A DNA stretch of 64,000 bases from positions 124,001 through 188,000 of the forward strand of contig JADZBE010000004.1 of NCBI GenBank assembly GCA_020852275.1, written 5' to 3'. The DNA is from Phycisphaerales bacterium (lineage in GTDB: Bacteria > Planctomycetota > Phycisphaerae > UBA1845). The notes beneath the pieces are model-generated. The model did not search any database. It was given only the letters and a program-made list of their open reading frames with translations, and had not been told where the DNA came from. Below, one piece after another: positions 37,572-46,542 of the stretch. The position numbers were made by a program, and so were the translations under genes. Positions within the stretch are counted from its first letter, which is position 1, and each line of letters opens with the position of its first letter.

Positions 37572-38450
37572 ATGTTCAGCCTCTTTGCCACTTTACTCGC
37601 CGGCGGGATGCTCATCTCGCTGGGAATGGGACGGTTGCAGGAGACTTCCGCGAAGTACGTGCGGCTGGTCGGCGTCCTCTCGCTGGCGCTGACTGCCCTG
37701 GTGACGGCTTCCGCGGTCTTGGACCCGGCCGCAGGCTCCGCCTTCCCGCAACTGGGCGGGGCGGTCGGCCGGCTCCCGTTGTTCGGATCCGCACTCTGTG
37801 GAATCGGCGCCGTGAGCGTCATTGTACAGGCGCCCGGCGCTACGCAGAAGCCCGCGCCCCTGCGGGTGTCCGCGTGGATCGGCGGCGCAGCGGGCATCGT
37901 CTCAGCATGCGTGGCCATGCACGTCTCGATCGCTCCGGACGTTTCCGCGACCGCTGCCGGCGGGCTGGTCGCGCCGGACACCCCCCTCATGGCGGCCGTG
38001 AAAGTGCTCTCTCTGGCCTCCGCTTCGCTGCTGCTGGGCAGTGTCACCGTCGCGTGGCTGCTGGGGCATGCGTACCTGACGGCCACGGAGATGACCATCG
38101 CGCCGCTGCGGCGGTTCGGTCGCGTGCTGGGCGCGACCTACGTGCTGCGCCTGGCGCTGGCGGCGCTGGTGCTGGCGCTGATCATCCACCATGCGCGCGC
38201 ATCCGGCGCGTCGCTTGCCCTCGCGCTGCTGGGAGAGCGCGGGGCGCTTCCCCTCAGGGGCATGGCGCTGCTGGTGCGCTGGCTGGTGGGGCTGCTGGTG
38301 CCGGGTGTGTTCACCTGGATGGTGATGGACTGCATCCGCCTGCGCAGCACGCAGTCGGCCACCGGGCTCCTGTACTTCAACTCCGCGATGATCTACTTCG
38401 GCGAGCTGGCCGCGCAGTATCTCCTCAGCGACATGGGCTGGCCTCTCTGA
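37572..38450 (+). CDS. Polytopic membrane protein of unknown function
   Basis: A protein of 292 residues with about eight predicted transmembrane helices and short loops: FSLFATLLAGGMLISLGM at the start, LVGVLSLALTALVTA, IGAVSVIV, a helix near residue 160 (VLSLASASLLLGSVTVAWLL), VLRLALAALVLALII and WLVGLLVPGVFTWMV. The pattern of paired helices resembles respiratory-type membrane subunits, but I see no conserved heme or quinone motif and make no assignment. It is 90 bases after the DUF1501 gene on the same strand. Confidence 0.65.
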   Translation: MFSLFATLLAGGMLISLGMGRLQETSAKYVRLVGVLSLALTALVTASAVLDPAAGSAFPQLGGAVGRLPLFGSALCGIGAVSVIVQAPGATQKPAPLRVSAWIGGAAGIVSACVAMHVSIAPDVSATAAGGLVAPDTPLMAAVKVLSLASASLLLGSVTVAWLLGHAYLTATEMTIAPLRRFGRVLGATYVLRLALAALVLALIIHHARASGASLALALLGERGALPLRGMALLVRWLVGLLVPGVFTWMVMDCIRLRSTQSATGLLYFNSAMIYFGELAAQYLLSDMGWPL

Positions 38451-38891
38451 GCGCGCGGGCTGTCGATCCAAGCCTCGCCTATGAGGAAGCGGTTTTCCAC
38501 CCGAGCCGCTCCCATCAGGAAGTCGTTGTTCGGGTTTCACCTGCGGCGCGCGAACCCCTCTTGGGTACCACTGCCGAGGTCCGCCAATAGAGAGAGGAGA
38601 TGGGGCAGGTCGAAGAGGTGTCGACCTTCGCTCATGGAACGGATGTCCCGGTCCGGCGAGGGCGCCGGGCCGCGGCGCGGTAGGCCGGCGTCCGGTCACA
38701 GCCGCAGTGCTCGCCGGCGCGCTGCGACCCTGTCCTGCGCTTGAATTCCATCCTGATTTCCGCTATTCTAAGGCCGTACGAGGCCGAGATTCCTTGGACT
38801 CGGCGGCAGAATCCGTGAAAAACGTCTGTCTGGGCCCTTGTGGAAGGCCACCCAGCGACCGGACGAGGTCGTTTTTCGCAAGGAGGCTGCG

Positions 38892-38993
38892 ATGACATCG
38901 CAAGCCCTGTATCGAAGCGGGGGTCAGGCAAGCCCGTGGGCCGCAGACCCGAGACCCGAGACCCGAGGCACGAGGCACGAGGCACGAGCCTGA
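38892..38993 (+). CDS. Possible 33-residue small ORF truncated by a repeat
   Basis: AAGGAGGCTGCG directly precedes an ATG, an ideal ribosome site. The frame reads MTSQALYRSGGQASP and then enters a low-complexity tandem of GACCCGA and GGCACGA heptamers (38945-38990), stopping after 33 codons. Either a tiny peptide is made, or the repeat interrupted the original beginning of the next gene. The rest of 38451-39028 holds no credible gene. Confidence 0.25.
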   Translation: MTSQALYRSGGQASPWAADPRPETRGTRHEARA

Positions 38994-39028
38994 AGGCTCG
39001 TCCCGGATTGGTTAGAAGGGCCGCGACC

Positions 39029-39573
39029 ATGTTCGTCGGGGTGTTCCTTATCTGCCCCCTGATCCTGTCGTGGAGCGACCCGCCTGCGTCCGCGCTAACC
39101 GCCGTCCCGCCTGCGTCCGCTTTGTCCGCCGTCCCGACCGCGTTCGTCCTAACCGCCGTCCCGAGTGCGTCCGCGTCCGCCGCGGCGCTGCCTGCACCGT
39201 TCGCGGCGCCTGCTTCCGCCGATCCGGCATGGGCCGCTGCTCCTGTCCCCGTGCGCGCCACGTTCACGTGGACGGGCAACGATCCGGACGACAACTACTG
39301 GGAAAGCGTGGGAAACTGGAGTACGGCGGGCGGGCTGCCGGGTTATCCGAACGACTGCAACGACGATGCGACAATCCCGGCGGTGACGGGCGGTGGGACA
39401 TCGTCTTTACCACGCAGCAGATCGACGACCTCACGATTGAAGGCGACGTGGACTTCACGCAGACGGGTATCTCGGCCTCGATCACGGCCGACAGCCTGAC
39501 GATCGTCGGCCCCTTTGAGCTGACCTTCGGGACGGGCGCGCGCCTGCGCACGCAGTCCTGTCCCGGTGGATGA
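39029..39573 (+). pseudogene. Frameshifted small secreted protein
   Basis: The first frame begins with a signal-like MFVGVFLICPLILSW. It passes through an Ala/Pro/Ser segment made of three 27-bp DNA repeats (39083-39163) and a domain with TWTGNDPDDNYWESVGNWS and NDCNDDATIP. Near 39375-39396 the meaningful sequence jumps to another frame, which continues WDIVFTTQQIDDLTIEGDVDF and ends LRTQSCPGG. Both halves together resemble the N-terminal repeat-type beta-helix region of the gene at 40801. One indel explains it, either a true pseudogene or a sequencing error. Confidence 0.7.
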
Positions 39574-39654
39574 TGCCTGACCGACGCAGCGCGCGGCGCG
39601 CCGCCCCCCATGCGACTGGACCCTGCCGAGAAACTTTCACATGGAGATTTATCG

Positions 39655-40785
39655 ATGCGATTCTTCCTGCTGATCCCGCTCGCGTCTTCGGCGCTTTTGG
39701 CCGTGGGACTGCCGTGTCCGCCGATCGCCCGGGCTGAGCTTCCGCCCGGGTTCGAGCTGGTGCGGCTTACGGACAATCCGGAGTTTGAGTATCAACCTAA
39801 AATGAACAACCGGGGACAGGTCGTTTACCTGCGCCGATTTGGTGGCTATGCAGAATGGGACGACCTCTTTTTTTTCGATGGCCGTCGGCACGTCCGAATT
39901 ACGAACGACGACCCGGCGACTCCCATCCGCGACGTGACTCCCGACATCAACGATGACGGAACCATCGTGTGGAGCCGGGCGATCGGTCCGTCCGGGCCAT
40001 TCGGACCGACACTCGAGGTCATGCTCTATAGTGACGGGCAAATGACGCGGCTCACCGACAACGACACCGACGATTGGGCAGGGAGCATCAACGACCTCGG
40101 GCACGTGGCATGGGATCACACTTTTGGGGATGGAGAATGCTCGCCCACGACGGACATTTACGTGTGGGACGGCGCGCGCATGGAACGCCTGACTTGGGAC
40201 GGCGAAGGATCACAAGGCATCTCCAATCAGGGTCCGGAGGTGAATAATGCGGGCGACGTCATCTGGACTCGATTCGATTTCTGCCAGCACCCGTGGGCCT
40301 CGACCATTCAACTGTACCGCGACGGACGGATCATGCAGATCAGCGAGGGCGACGAATATGAACCCAACGTCCCTGCGATCAGCGAATGCGGCGTCGCGGC
40401 ATGGGGTTCTAATGATCGGTTTTTCGACTATGACTGGCTGTTCACATGGCAGGACGGTGTGCGCACAATGTTGAGCGACTGGGGCTCGCACCCTCGCATC
40501 AACTGCCGCGGGGATGTGTACTTCATCCGCTGGCACGGAGACATCGACTCTTGGCAGGCGTGGTACTACACGAACGGCCAATTCTACCACTTGTCTGAGG
40601 AGCGTCCTCGGTGGAATACCAATGGTGACATCAATGAGGCGGGCGATGCGGTATGGCCGTCCTACCAGTCGGAAGCCAACGCGGATATTATGTTGATGAG
40701 GGCGAATGGAGTCAAGAGGCCTCGAATTGCGAACCAGGTTGGCCAGGTGCACGCCGATAGTTGGAATCGCGTCTCGTACCCATAG
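39655..40785 (+). CDS. Secreted TolB-like beta-propeller
   Basis: An exported protein of 376 residues with signal peptide MRFFLLIPLASSALLAVG. Seven or so repeats of about 45 residues follow, with paired strands such as VTPDINDDGTIVW, GSINDLGHVAWDH, PEVNNAGDVIWTR and GDINEAGDAVW alternating with xxDGxxxRLTxxD, a TolB/WD40-like propeller pattern. It lacks the C-terminal Cys module and ends RVSYP. GGAG precedes the ATG. The next gene begins 15 bases after its stop, so they are probably co-transcribed. Confidence 0.78.
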   Translation: MRFFLLIPLASSALLAVGLPCPPIARAELPPGFELVRLTDNPEFEYQPKMNNRGQVVYLRRFGGYAEWDDLFFFDGRRHVRITNDDPATPIRDVTPDINDDGTIVWSRAIGPSGPFGPTLEVMLYSDGQMTRLTDNDTDDWAGSINDLGHVAWDHTFGDGECSPTTDIYVWDGARMERLTWDGEGSQGISNQGPEVNNAGDVIWTRFDFCQHPWASTIQLYRDGRIMQISEGDEYEPNVPAISECGVAAWGSNDRFFDYDWLFTWQDGVRTMLSDWGSHPRINCRGDVYFIRWHGDIDSWQAWYYTNGQFYHLSEERPRWNTNGDINEAGDAVWPSYQSEANADIMLMRANGVKRPRIANQVGQVHADSWNRVSYP

Positions 40786-40800
40786 AAGGGGATAATTCCC

Positions 40801-41946
40801 GTGATTGCAAGTTCATCGGTCCCATTATCGCTTGGTTCTTGTTTTCAAATTCTCTATAGATTCACACCATGTGCGTTCTTCACTGTTCTTGTCTTGCCAT
40901 GCCCCATCGTCACGGCCCAGCCGGACCCGGTTCGCTATGTCTTCCAGCCGACATCGGGAACGTGGAACTTCCCCGGTAGTTGGGAACCGATAGGCCCCCC
41001 CGACGCCAACGGCATCGCCGTGATCGGCAATGGCAAGACCTGCACGATGAACGGTCAGGACGGCGAAGCGCTGTTCATCGAAATCGACGGACAGTCCACG
41101 ACGGTGTTTGGGGCCCTGGTCATCCCGATGGGCAGCACCCTGACGCTGCACGGCGCGGGCGCCGACGAGGCGTCCACGGTCAACGGCACGATCAAATTCG
41201 ACGACGGCGAGGGGAGCACGATGCCCGAGTTGCACGTCCTGGGCGACCACCGCATCAACAAGACGGTCAACTCCCTCGACGACAACATCGTCGGCACGGA
41301 CGCGCTGCGCGACGAGCCGGACGAGGACAAGTACGGGCTGATCGCAGGCGCGTCGAACGCCAAGCTGACGCTGGGAAGTCGAAACACCAGCGGCCCGCGG
41401 CTGTCGATGATCGGCAACTTCAAAGTCGAGGTGGCGCTGGAGAACAACGGCAACGTCAACGCCAATCCGCAGAATCTCGAGCAATGGACGGCAAAAATCC
41501 GCCTGACGGACAACGCCAAGACGGGCGTCGGAACATGGAAAGCCACTTACGGCGAACTGATTGTGGAGACGCCGGTCACCGATCATGGCCGGTGGATCGC
41601 CGGAACCAGCGGCACCCTTCTGTTGAACGGTTCCATCACCAGCAACAGCGACAGCGAGTTCCAGGGCTACTTCGAAGCCGATTACACGGGCAAGATCATC
41701 GTGAACGCCCCGATCAGCGGCTCCGCGCCGTGGACCTTGAAGGCTGGCGGCTCGAACCCCGACCCATTCGTGGACATTAATTACCCCTGCACTCGCCTGT
41801 CGGGGAACATCGTCATCCACGCGGGCAGATTCAACTTCGACGCCAACTTCTGCACGACCGGGGAACTCGACGTGGACGGCGGCCGAATGACAGGCGGCGT
41901 GACCAGCCCGGCGATCGTCGTCAAGTTCTCGCAGGGATGTCCGTAG
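40801..41946 (+). CDS. Secreted beta-helix-like protein ending in Cys-Pro
   Basis: An exported protein of 381 residues starting with GTG after AGGGGAT. Signal region: FTPCAFFTVLVLPCPIVTA. The mature part is rich in short strands (FIEIDGQSTTVFGALVIPMGSTLTLHGAG; AKLTLGSRNTSGPRLSMIGNF; GRWIAGTSGTLLLNGSI), the pattern of a right-handed beta-helix or autotransporter-like stack. It ends VKFSQGCP, the same terminal Cys-Pro as the module proteins but without the full module. The neighbouring frameshifted gene encodes a related shorter protein. Likely surface-located; no catalytic site is seen. Confidence 0.7.
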   Translation: MIASSSVPLSLGSCFQILYRFTPCAFFTVLVLPCPIVTAQPDPVRYVFQPTSGTWNFPGSWEPIGPPDANGIAVIGNGKTCTMNGQDGEALFIEIDGQSTTVFGALVIPMGSTLTLHGAGADEASTVNGTIKFDDGEGSTMPELHVLGDHRINKTVNSLDDNIVGTDALRDEPDEDKYGLIAGASNAKLTLGSRNTSGPRLSMIGNFKVEVALENNGNVNANPQNLEQWTAKIRLTDNAKTGVGTWKATYGELIVETPVTDHGRWIAGTSGTLLLNGSITSNSDSEFQGYFEADYTGKIIVNAPISGSAPWTLKAGGSNPDPFVDINYPCTRLSGNIVIHAGRFNFDANFCTTGELDVDGGRMTGGVTSPAIVVKFSQGCP

Positions 41947-42017
41947 CGTGTACGCCTGACCGAACCCACCCTGCGGTCGGAGCGCTCGGTTGAAGAATCT
42001 CTCGATGGAGGCCTCTT

Positions 42018-43466
42018 ATGTTCGTGAGAAAACCGGAATTGGCAGTCAGCGTCGTGTTGCTTCTCATGACTGCCTCGGACCTGCTGGCTCAAGGCTCCCT
42101 CTCGGAGTTCCTTATCGATGGGGACGGCTGGGAGCCGACCCTGGCGACGGACGGCAATGGCGTGGTCGTGGTTGCCTGGATGGACTGGAACGGTAGCACC
42201 AAGTCGATCCAACGCCGACGCTCTACGGACCGCGGGGCGACATGGGAGAGCGCAGGTCCGACTGTCAGCGGCGACGGACCGGGGGTCGACCCGACGGTGG
42301 CGACCAATCCCGCGAACGGGGACTTTTATTTTGGCTGGCAGGAGGCCGTTAACGATGTCCAAGCGCCTCTGGAGGTGCGGTCCCGACGCAGTGTCGATGG
42401 TTCAATGTTTGATGCGATCGAGACCCTCGCGTCGGGAAACGTCTTAGACATTGATCGACCCTGGCTTACGGCCTCGGCGTACTCTGTGTATGGTAACTGG
42501 CTTCAACCAAACATCGATCGCCTTCGGTTCATAAGGGGCGTTGTGGATCCCTTCAATGGAGACGTCGATTGGGGACAAAATCCCACCGTGTCCTACGCGG
42601 TTGTCTCGGGCGGTGCGGACAAGTTAGCGCCACCGACTCCTGTTGTGAAGGGAACGGGCACAACCCTTTTTTCGTTGTCCAAACAGGTCAAGAATGACGA
42701 TCACGTGACCGGAAATGCTGTTCGCGTCCACCGCGCACTGGACGAAGGCGTAACTTGGAACGTCGCCGGGAACACGTTCACGACCTTTGACAATTCCCCC
42801 GACGGTTACTGGGAGCCGGACGATCTGGGCATGTTCAACATGCACGTCATTGCGGACCCGGCCTCATCCAACGTCTGGGCTTTCTACGTGGACTATGAGG
42901 CGAGAGTTTGCGGAGATCCGCCGGGGGCACGGAAAGTCGCCCTGCTGCAGTGTCGCAAATCGACCGACAGCGGGACGACCTGGGGTGATCCCGTGCAAGT
43001 CATCTCGAACACGATCTACGGCACATTGCCGTGCGAGCCTTCAAACTACGCAAAGCTGCCGGACGACGATGGGAACTTCGTCCGCGACGGGTATTTCCGC
43101 ATTGCCCGCGTCTGGGCCTGTCGGGATGCGATGGGACGACTGCACGTCGTGTGGGTGGACAACCGCGAGGGCAAGCAACCCGATGTGACCCAATATCCCA
43201 ACCGAGACTTCTGGCGGGTCTATCGCAGCGTCAGTGCCGATGGCGGTTCGACTTGGAGCGCCGTCGTATCCGCGGTCTCGACGGCGAACTCGCTCGGCGG
43301 TTACGGGGATCCGGACGGCGTGGTGTATGCTCCGCCGGGCCACCATCTGGGATGTGCGGCTGACGGTCAGATCCTGTACGTCACGTGGCCGGATTCACGA
43401 CACTTCGCAACGATGACTGACACCGCTGGGCGAATATACGTCCGTCGATTTGCACTCGTGCCTTGA
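42018..43466 (+). CDS. Secreted Asp-box (sialidase-like) beta-propeller
   Basis: An exported protein of 482 residues with signal peptide AVSVVLLLMTASDLLA. Three clear Asp-boxes (SxDxGxTW) are present: STDRGATW, STDSGTTW and SADGGSTW, with RALDEGVTW as a weaker one. This repeat is found in sialidases and in many non-enzymatic propellers. The Arg triad and Tyr/Glu nucleophile pair of true sialidases cannot be established by eye, so enzyme activity is open. GGAGG precedes the ATG. No C-terminal Cys module. It belongs to the plus-strand run of exported-protein genes. Confidence 0.78.
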   Translation: MFVRKPELAVSVVLLLMTASDLLAQGSLSEFLIDGDGWEPTLATDGNGVVVVAWMDWNGSTKSIQRRRSTDRGATWESAGPTVSGDGPGVDPTVATNPANGDFYFGWQEAVNDVQAPLEVRSRRSVDGSMFDAIETLASGNVLDIDRPWLTASAYSVYGNWLQPNIDRLRFIRGVVDPFNGDVDWGQNPTVSYAVVSGGADKLAPPTPVVKGTGTTLFSLSKQVKNDDHVTGNAVRVHRALDEGVTWNVAGNTFTTFDNSPDGYWEPDDLGMFNMHVIADPASSNVWAFYVDYEARVCGDPPGARKVALLQCRKSTDSGTTWGDPVQVISNTIYGTLPCEPSNYAKLPDDDGNFVRDGYFRIARVWACRDAMGRLHVVWVDNREGKQPDVTQYPNRDFWRVYRSVSADGGSTWSAVVSAVSTANSLGGYGDPDGVVYAPPGHHLGCAADGQILYVTWPDSRHFATMTDTAGRIYVRRFALVP

Positions 43467-43525
43467 CATCTGTGATGCGAGCGACACGAACCGGCAACGT
43501 CAGCCCTCAATTTGAGGACGACGCC

Positions 43526-44869
43526 ATGAAAATCGATTTGCTGGCAACTCGTTATCCCGTCATCGGATGTCTGATTGCCTGCGGTACGGCGTCAGCTCAG
43601 CTTGCCGATACCCCGTGGCCGAAGTGGCAGCGAGATTACCGCAACAGCGGCTGGACGCCGGCGGTGGGGCCGAGCGAGCCGCGTATCAGTTGGAAGCACG
43701 CGTACTTTGGTCAATCGGCGGAGCCTGGGGTGGCGATTGGGCCCGAGGGCGAATTGTATGTGAGTTGGCACATCTTCGGGCAACCTGTATGTCAAATGAA
43801 TCTTGGCGAGGAGTCCTGGCGGTGGGGGTTTGTTTCGAGAGTGACGCGGGATGGCGATGTTTCGTGGTTTAAGCCAGTCCGAGACTTGTGCTTTTCCTTC
43901 CCAACGCTCGCCCAGACCGACGCCGTGTACGTGGTTGACGGCGAATACTCCTATCAATTGTCGCGCTCGCACGTGTACGCCTTCACGCGGGACGCCCTGA
44001 CTTCATGGGGGCCGCGTCAGTATTCTCAGGCGTCGGATTACACCTACGGTTACCTTGCGGTGGGACGGGACGGAACGCTGTACTATCCCGAGGCATCCAC
44101 GCTCTATGCGATCCATCCTTCCGACGGGAGCCTGAAATGGCAGCGGACGACCGCGGGCGACTGGATTTTTCGGCAGTGCCCTTCCATTGGAGAAGACGGG
44201 ACCGTGTACGTGGCGCACGGGGCGAGAAGCCAGGTTCCCGCGGAGCTTTGGGCGCTGGATCCGCAGAACGGCGCGCTTCGCTGGAAGGTGGCGGATCCGC
44301 AGACCGGCACGAACACCTCGGGAACGTCCATCGGGCTGAACGGCACAATCTACCTCACCTTCAGGAGGCGCGAAGAAAACCTCCTTACCGCGGTCTCGCC
44401 CGAAGGCGAAGTGCTCTGGCAGACAGCGCTCGCCGGAAGCCCCGACTACGCTCCGTCGATCGATTCGCGAGGCCGGCTCTACCTGTGTACGCTGTCCGAA
44501 ACCACGTTCGGCACGCTGCTCGAATCCTATGACCACCGCGGCGAACAGCGATGGGTCGTCTCCATTCACGGGTCGGGAGGACACGGCAGCAACCCCATCG
44601 TTATTGATGGGAGGAACAACCTGTATGTGAACACGCCGGACTATCAGGTGACCGAGACGAACAAGCTCATGTCGTTCACCTCCGGCGGGGATCTGCGCTG
44701 GGAATTCACGTCCTCTTTATGGTTGGAGAACCAGGCGCCGGTCATGGGGCCGGATGGCACGATCTACCTCATGATAGAAGAAACACCGGAGGACGGCCTC
44801 ATGCACCTCTACGCCTTCGGTCCCGGCGAAGCGCCGGACCCGGCGTGGGTGGGGCGATTGAAGCCGTGA
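43526..44869 (+). CDS. Secreted PQQ-like (quinoprotein-type) beta-propeller
   Basis: An exported protein of 447 residues. The signal is PVIGCLIACGTASA and then the repeats begin: WPKWQRDYRNSGWTP, LYAIHPSDGSLKWQ, ELWALDPQNGALRWK, LTAVSPEGEVLWQ, LESYDHRGEQRWVV, LMSFTSGGDLRWEF, each with a terminal Trp strand as in PQQ/outer-membrane-BamB-type propellers. No PQQ-binding cofactor residues are identified. ATG 43526 is chosen from the signal peptide. The start of the longer frame (TTG 43463) overlaps the stop of the previous gene. Confidence 0.78.
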   Translation: MKIDLLATRYPVIGCLIACGTASAQLADTPWPKWQRDYRNSGWTPAVGPSEPRISWKHAYFGQSAEPGVAIGPEGELYVSWHIFGQPVCQMNLGEESWRWGFVSRVTRDGDVSWFKPVRDLCFSFPTLAQTDAVYVVDGEYSYQLSRSHVYAFTRDALTSWGPRQYSQASDYTYGYLAVGRDGTLYYPEASTLYAIHPSDGSLKWQRTTAGDWIFRQCPSIGEDGTVYVAHGARSQVPAELWALDPQNGALRWKVADPQTGTNTSGTSIGLNGTIYLTFRRREENLLTAVSPEGEVLWQTALAGSPDYAPSIDSRGRLYLCTLSETTFGTLLESYDHRGEQRWVVSIHGSGGHGSNPIVIDGRNNLYVNTPDYQVTETNKLMSFTSGGDLRWEFTSSLWLENQAPVMGPDGTIYLMIEETPEDGLMHLYAFGPGEAPDPAWVGRLKP

Positions 44870-45037
44870 CGGCTTGCTCCCGATGTAGGTCAACCTGAGA
44901 ATTTGAGCATGTGTAGATCGCTCCGCTGGCGCGCCGCAACATTTCTCACTGCCAGGCGCGGCATGCCCATATAGGCTATGCGCCTCCACCGTGCTTCCGC
45001 TATACTGGCACTCCGGGCCGGACTGGAGGAAAAGAAG

Positions 45038-46501
45038 ATGAATCTGCAACGTAACAAGGTCGTGATCGTGCTCATCTGCTGCCTGCGCGCCGCCGACGCG
45101 GGCGCGCAGTGTGTTCCGCAATGGGACACGATGTTGGGCAATCCGGGACTGGCCGATGGATATGCCGACCCGATGGTTCCCTGGGACAACGGCGCAGGAG
45201 AAAAGCTCTACGTCGGCGGCAGCTTCAGCCGCATCGGCGGCGTCACCGCGGAATCCGTGGCCGCGTACAACCCCGCGACGAGCACCTGGTCGCGGATGGG
45301 ATCGCGCGGACTCTCCTCCGGGTTCGTGACCTCGATTCATGTCTTTGACGATGGCGCGCTGGAGAAGCTGTACGTCAGTGGTCTGTTCGACAACGCCGAC
45401 GGCAAAGGCGGCACCGCGAACTTGGCCGCGTGGGACGGGTCGCAGTGGTCCAGCGTGGGGGGCGGCGTGGACTTTGCCGTGTGGGCGCTGACGAGCGGCG
45501 ACTTCGAGGGATCGCCGCGGCTGTACGTCGGCGGGCAGTTCAACTCCGCCGGCGGCGTGCCCGCGCACGGCATCGCTTCGTGGGATGGGCAGGAGTACCG
45601 CGCCGTGGGCAGCGGGGTGGGCATCGGCGGCGCGTTCAGCCCGTACATCAGCAAGATGCGCGTGTGGGACGACGGCAGCGGCGCGGCGCTGTACTGCGTC
45701 GGGCGCTTCGACACGATCGACGGCGTCACGTGCCGCATGATCGGCAAGTGGAACGGATCGAGCTGGTCGCAGGTCGGCGCGGGGCTGACGCCGCCCAGCT
45801 CGCTTCAGCAGCTTGACGCGATCACCGTCTTCGACGACGGAACCGGCGAAGCGCTGTACGTCGCCGGCACGGAGTTTCGCATCAACGGGCGCTCCGGACT
45901 CGTTTCCTGCGCGAAGTGGGATGGCGTAGAGTGGACGCCCATCGGCCAGGTCGTGTACGGGCGCGTCGCGAACCTGATCAGCTGGGACGACGGAGAAGGT
46001 GCGAAGCTGTATTTCGCGGGCACGGCCATTCCCGATCTCGAGTACTTCGCGCGGCTGGAAGGCGGCGTGTGGGTGACGGCGTTCGGCGGGGTCGGCGGAC
46101 CTGCGATTCCGCCGTCGAACTGGCCCTCGGCGTTCGGGATGGGGCGGTGGGGCAAGCATCTGCTGATCGGCGGCAACTTCACGGAAGTCGGCGACGATCC
46201 GCTCATTTCCAACGGGCTGGTCATGCTGACCTCGTGCGCGGACGACTGCTCGGGACGGGAACAACTCACGCTCGCCTGCAAGCCGCGCGACGACGGCAAC
46301 GTGAACATCATCGCCAAAGTCACGCGAGGCACGCCGGGCATGACCGTAACGCTGCGGCTCAACGGCGACGGCGGCTCGGATCGGGAGCTGGCGCTCGGCG
46401 ATCGCGGCAAGGGTAAGACCAAGTTCCGCAACGTCGCGCCGGGACATGCGGAGGTGCTGCTGCTCGAGTGCGACATCAGCGCGGCGATTGATTGTCCGTG
46501 A
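45038..46501 (+). CDS. Secreted repeat propeller with C-terminal Cys module
   Basis: An exported protein of 487 residues. Signal peptide VVIVLICCLRAADAGA. About seven repeats follow the pattern KLYVGGxFxxxGGV, a short helix-like x(5) and AxWDGxxWxxVGxGV, with intervening DDGxGEALY turns, a propeller repeat seen in several myxobacterial and planctomycetal secreted proteins. The last 85 residues are the shared module: CSGREQLTLACKP, NIIAKVTRGTPGMTVTLRLNG, GKGKTKF, and a final DCP. GGAGGA precedes the ATG. It is the last of the run of exported proteins. Confidence 0.8.
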   Translation: MNLQRNKVVIVLICCLRAADAGAQCVPQWDTMLGNPGLADGYADPMVPWDNGAGEKLYVGGSFSRIGGVTAESVAAYNPATSTWSRMGSRGLSSGFVTSIHVFDDGALEKLYVSGLFDNADGKGGTANLAAWDGSQWSSVGGGVDFAVWALTSGDFEGSPRLYVGGQFNSAGGVPAHGIASWDGQEYRAVGSGVGIGGAFSPYISKMRVWDDGSGAALYCVGRFDTIDGVTCRMIGKWNGSSWSQVGAGLTPPSSLQQLDAITVFDDGTGEALYVAGTEFRINGRSGLVSCAKWDGVEWTPIGQVVYGRVANLISWDDGEGAKLYFAGTAIPDLEYFARLEGGVWVTAFGGVGGPAIPPSNWPSAFGMGRWGKHLLIGGNFTEVGDDPLISNGLVMLTSCADDCSGREQLTLACKPRDDGNVNIIAKVTRGTPGMTVTLRLNGDGGSDRELALGDRGKGKTKFRNVAPGHAEVLLLECDISAAIDCP

Positions 46502-46542
46502 TCGGCCTGTGGCCCGATCGGCTTGCGCGGGAGATCTGAGGC

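Noticed and set aside
42018..43466. True sialidase
   Set aside because: Asp-boxes are present, but the Arg triad and catalytic Tyr/Glu cannot be identified, so only a sialidase-like propeller is claimed.
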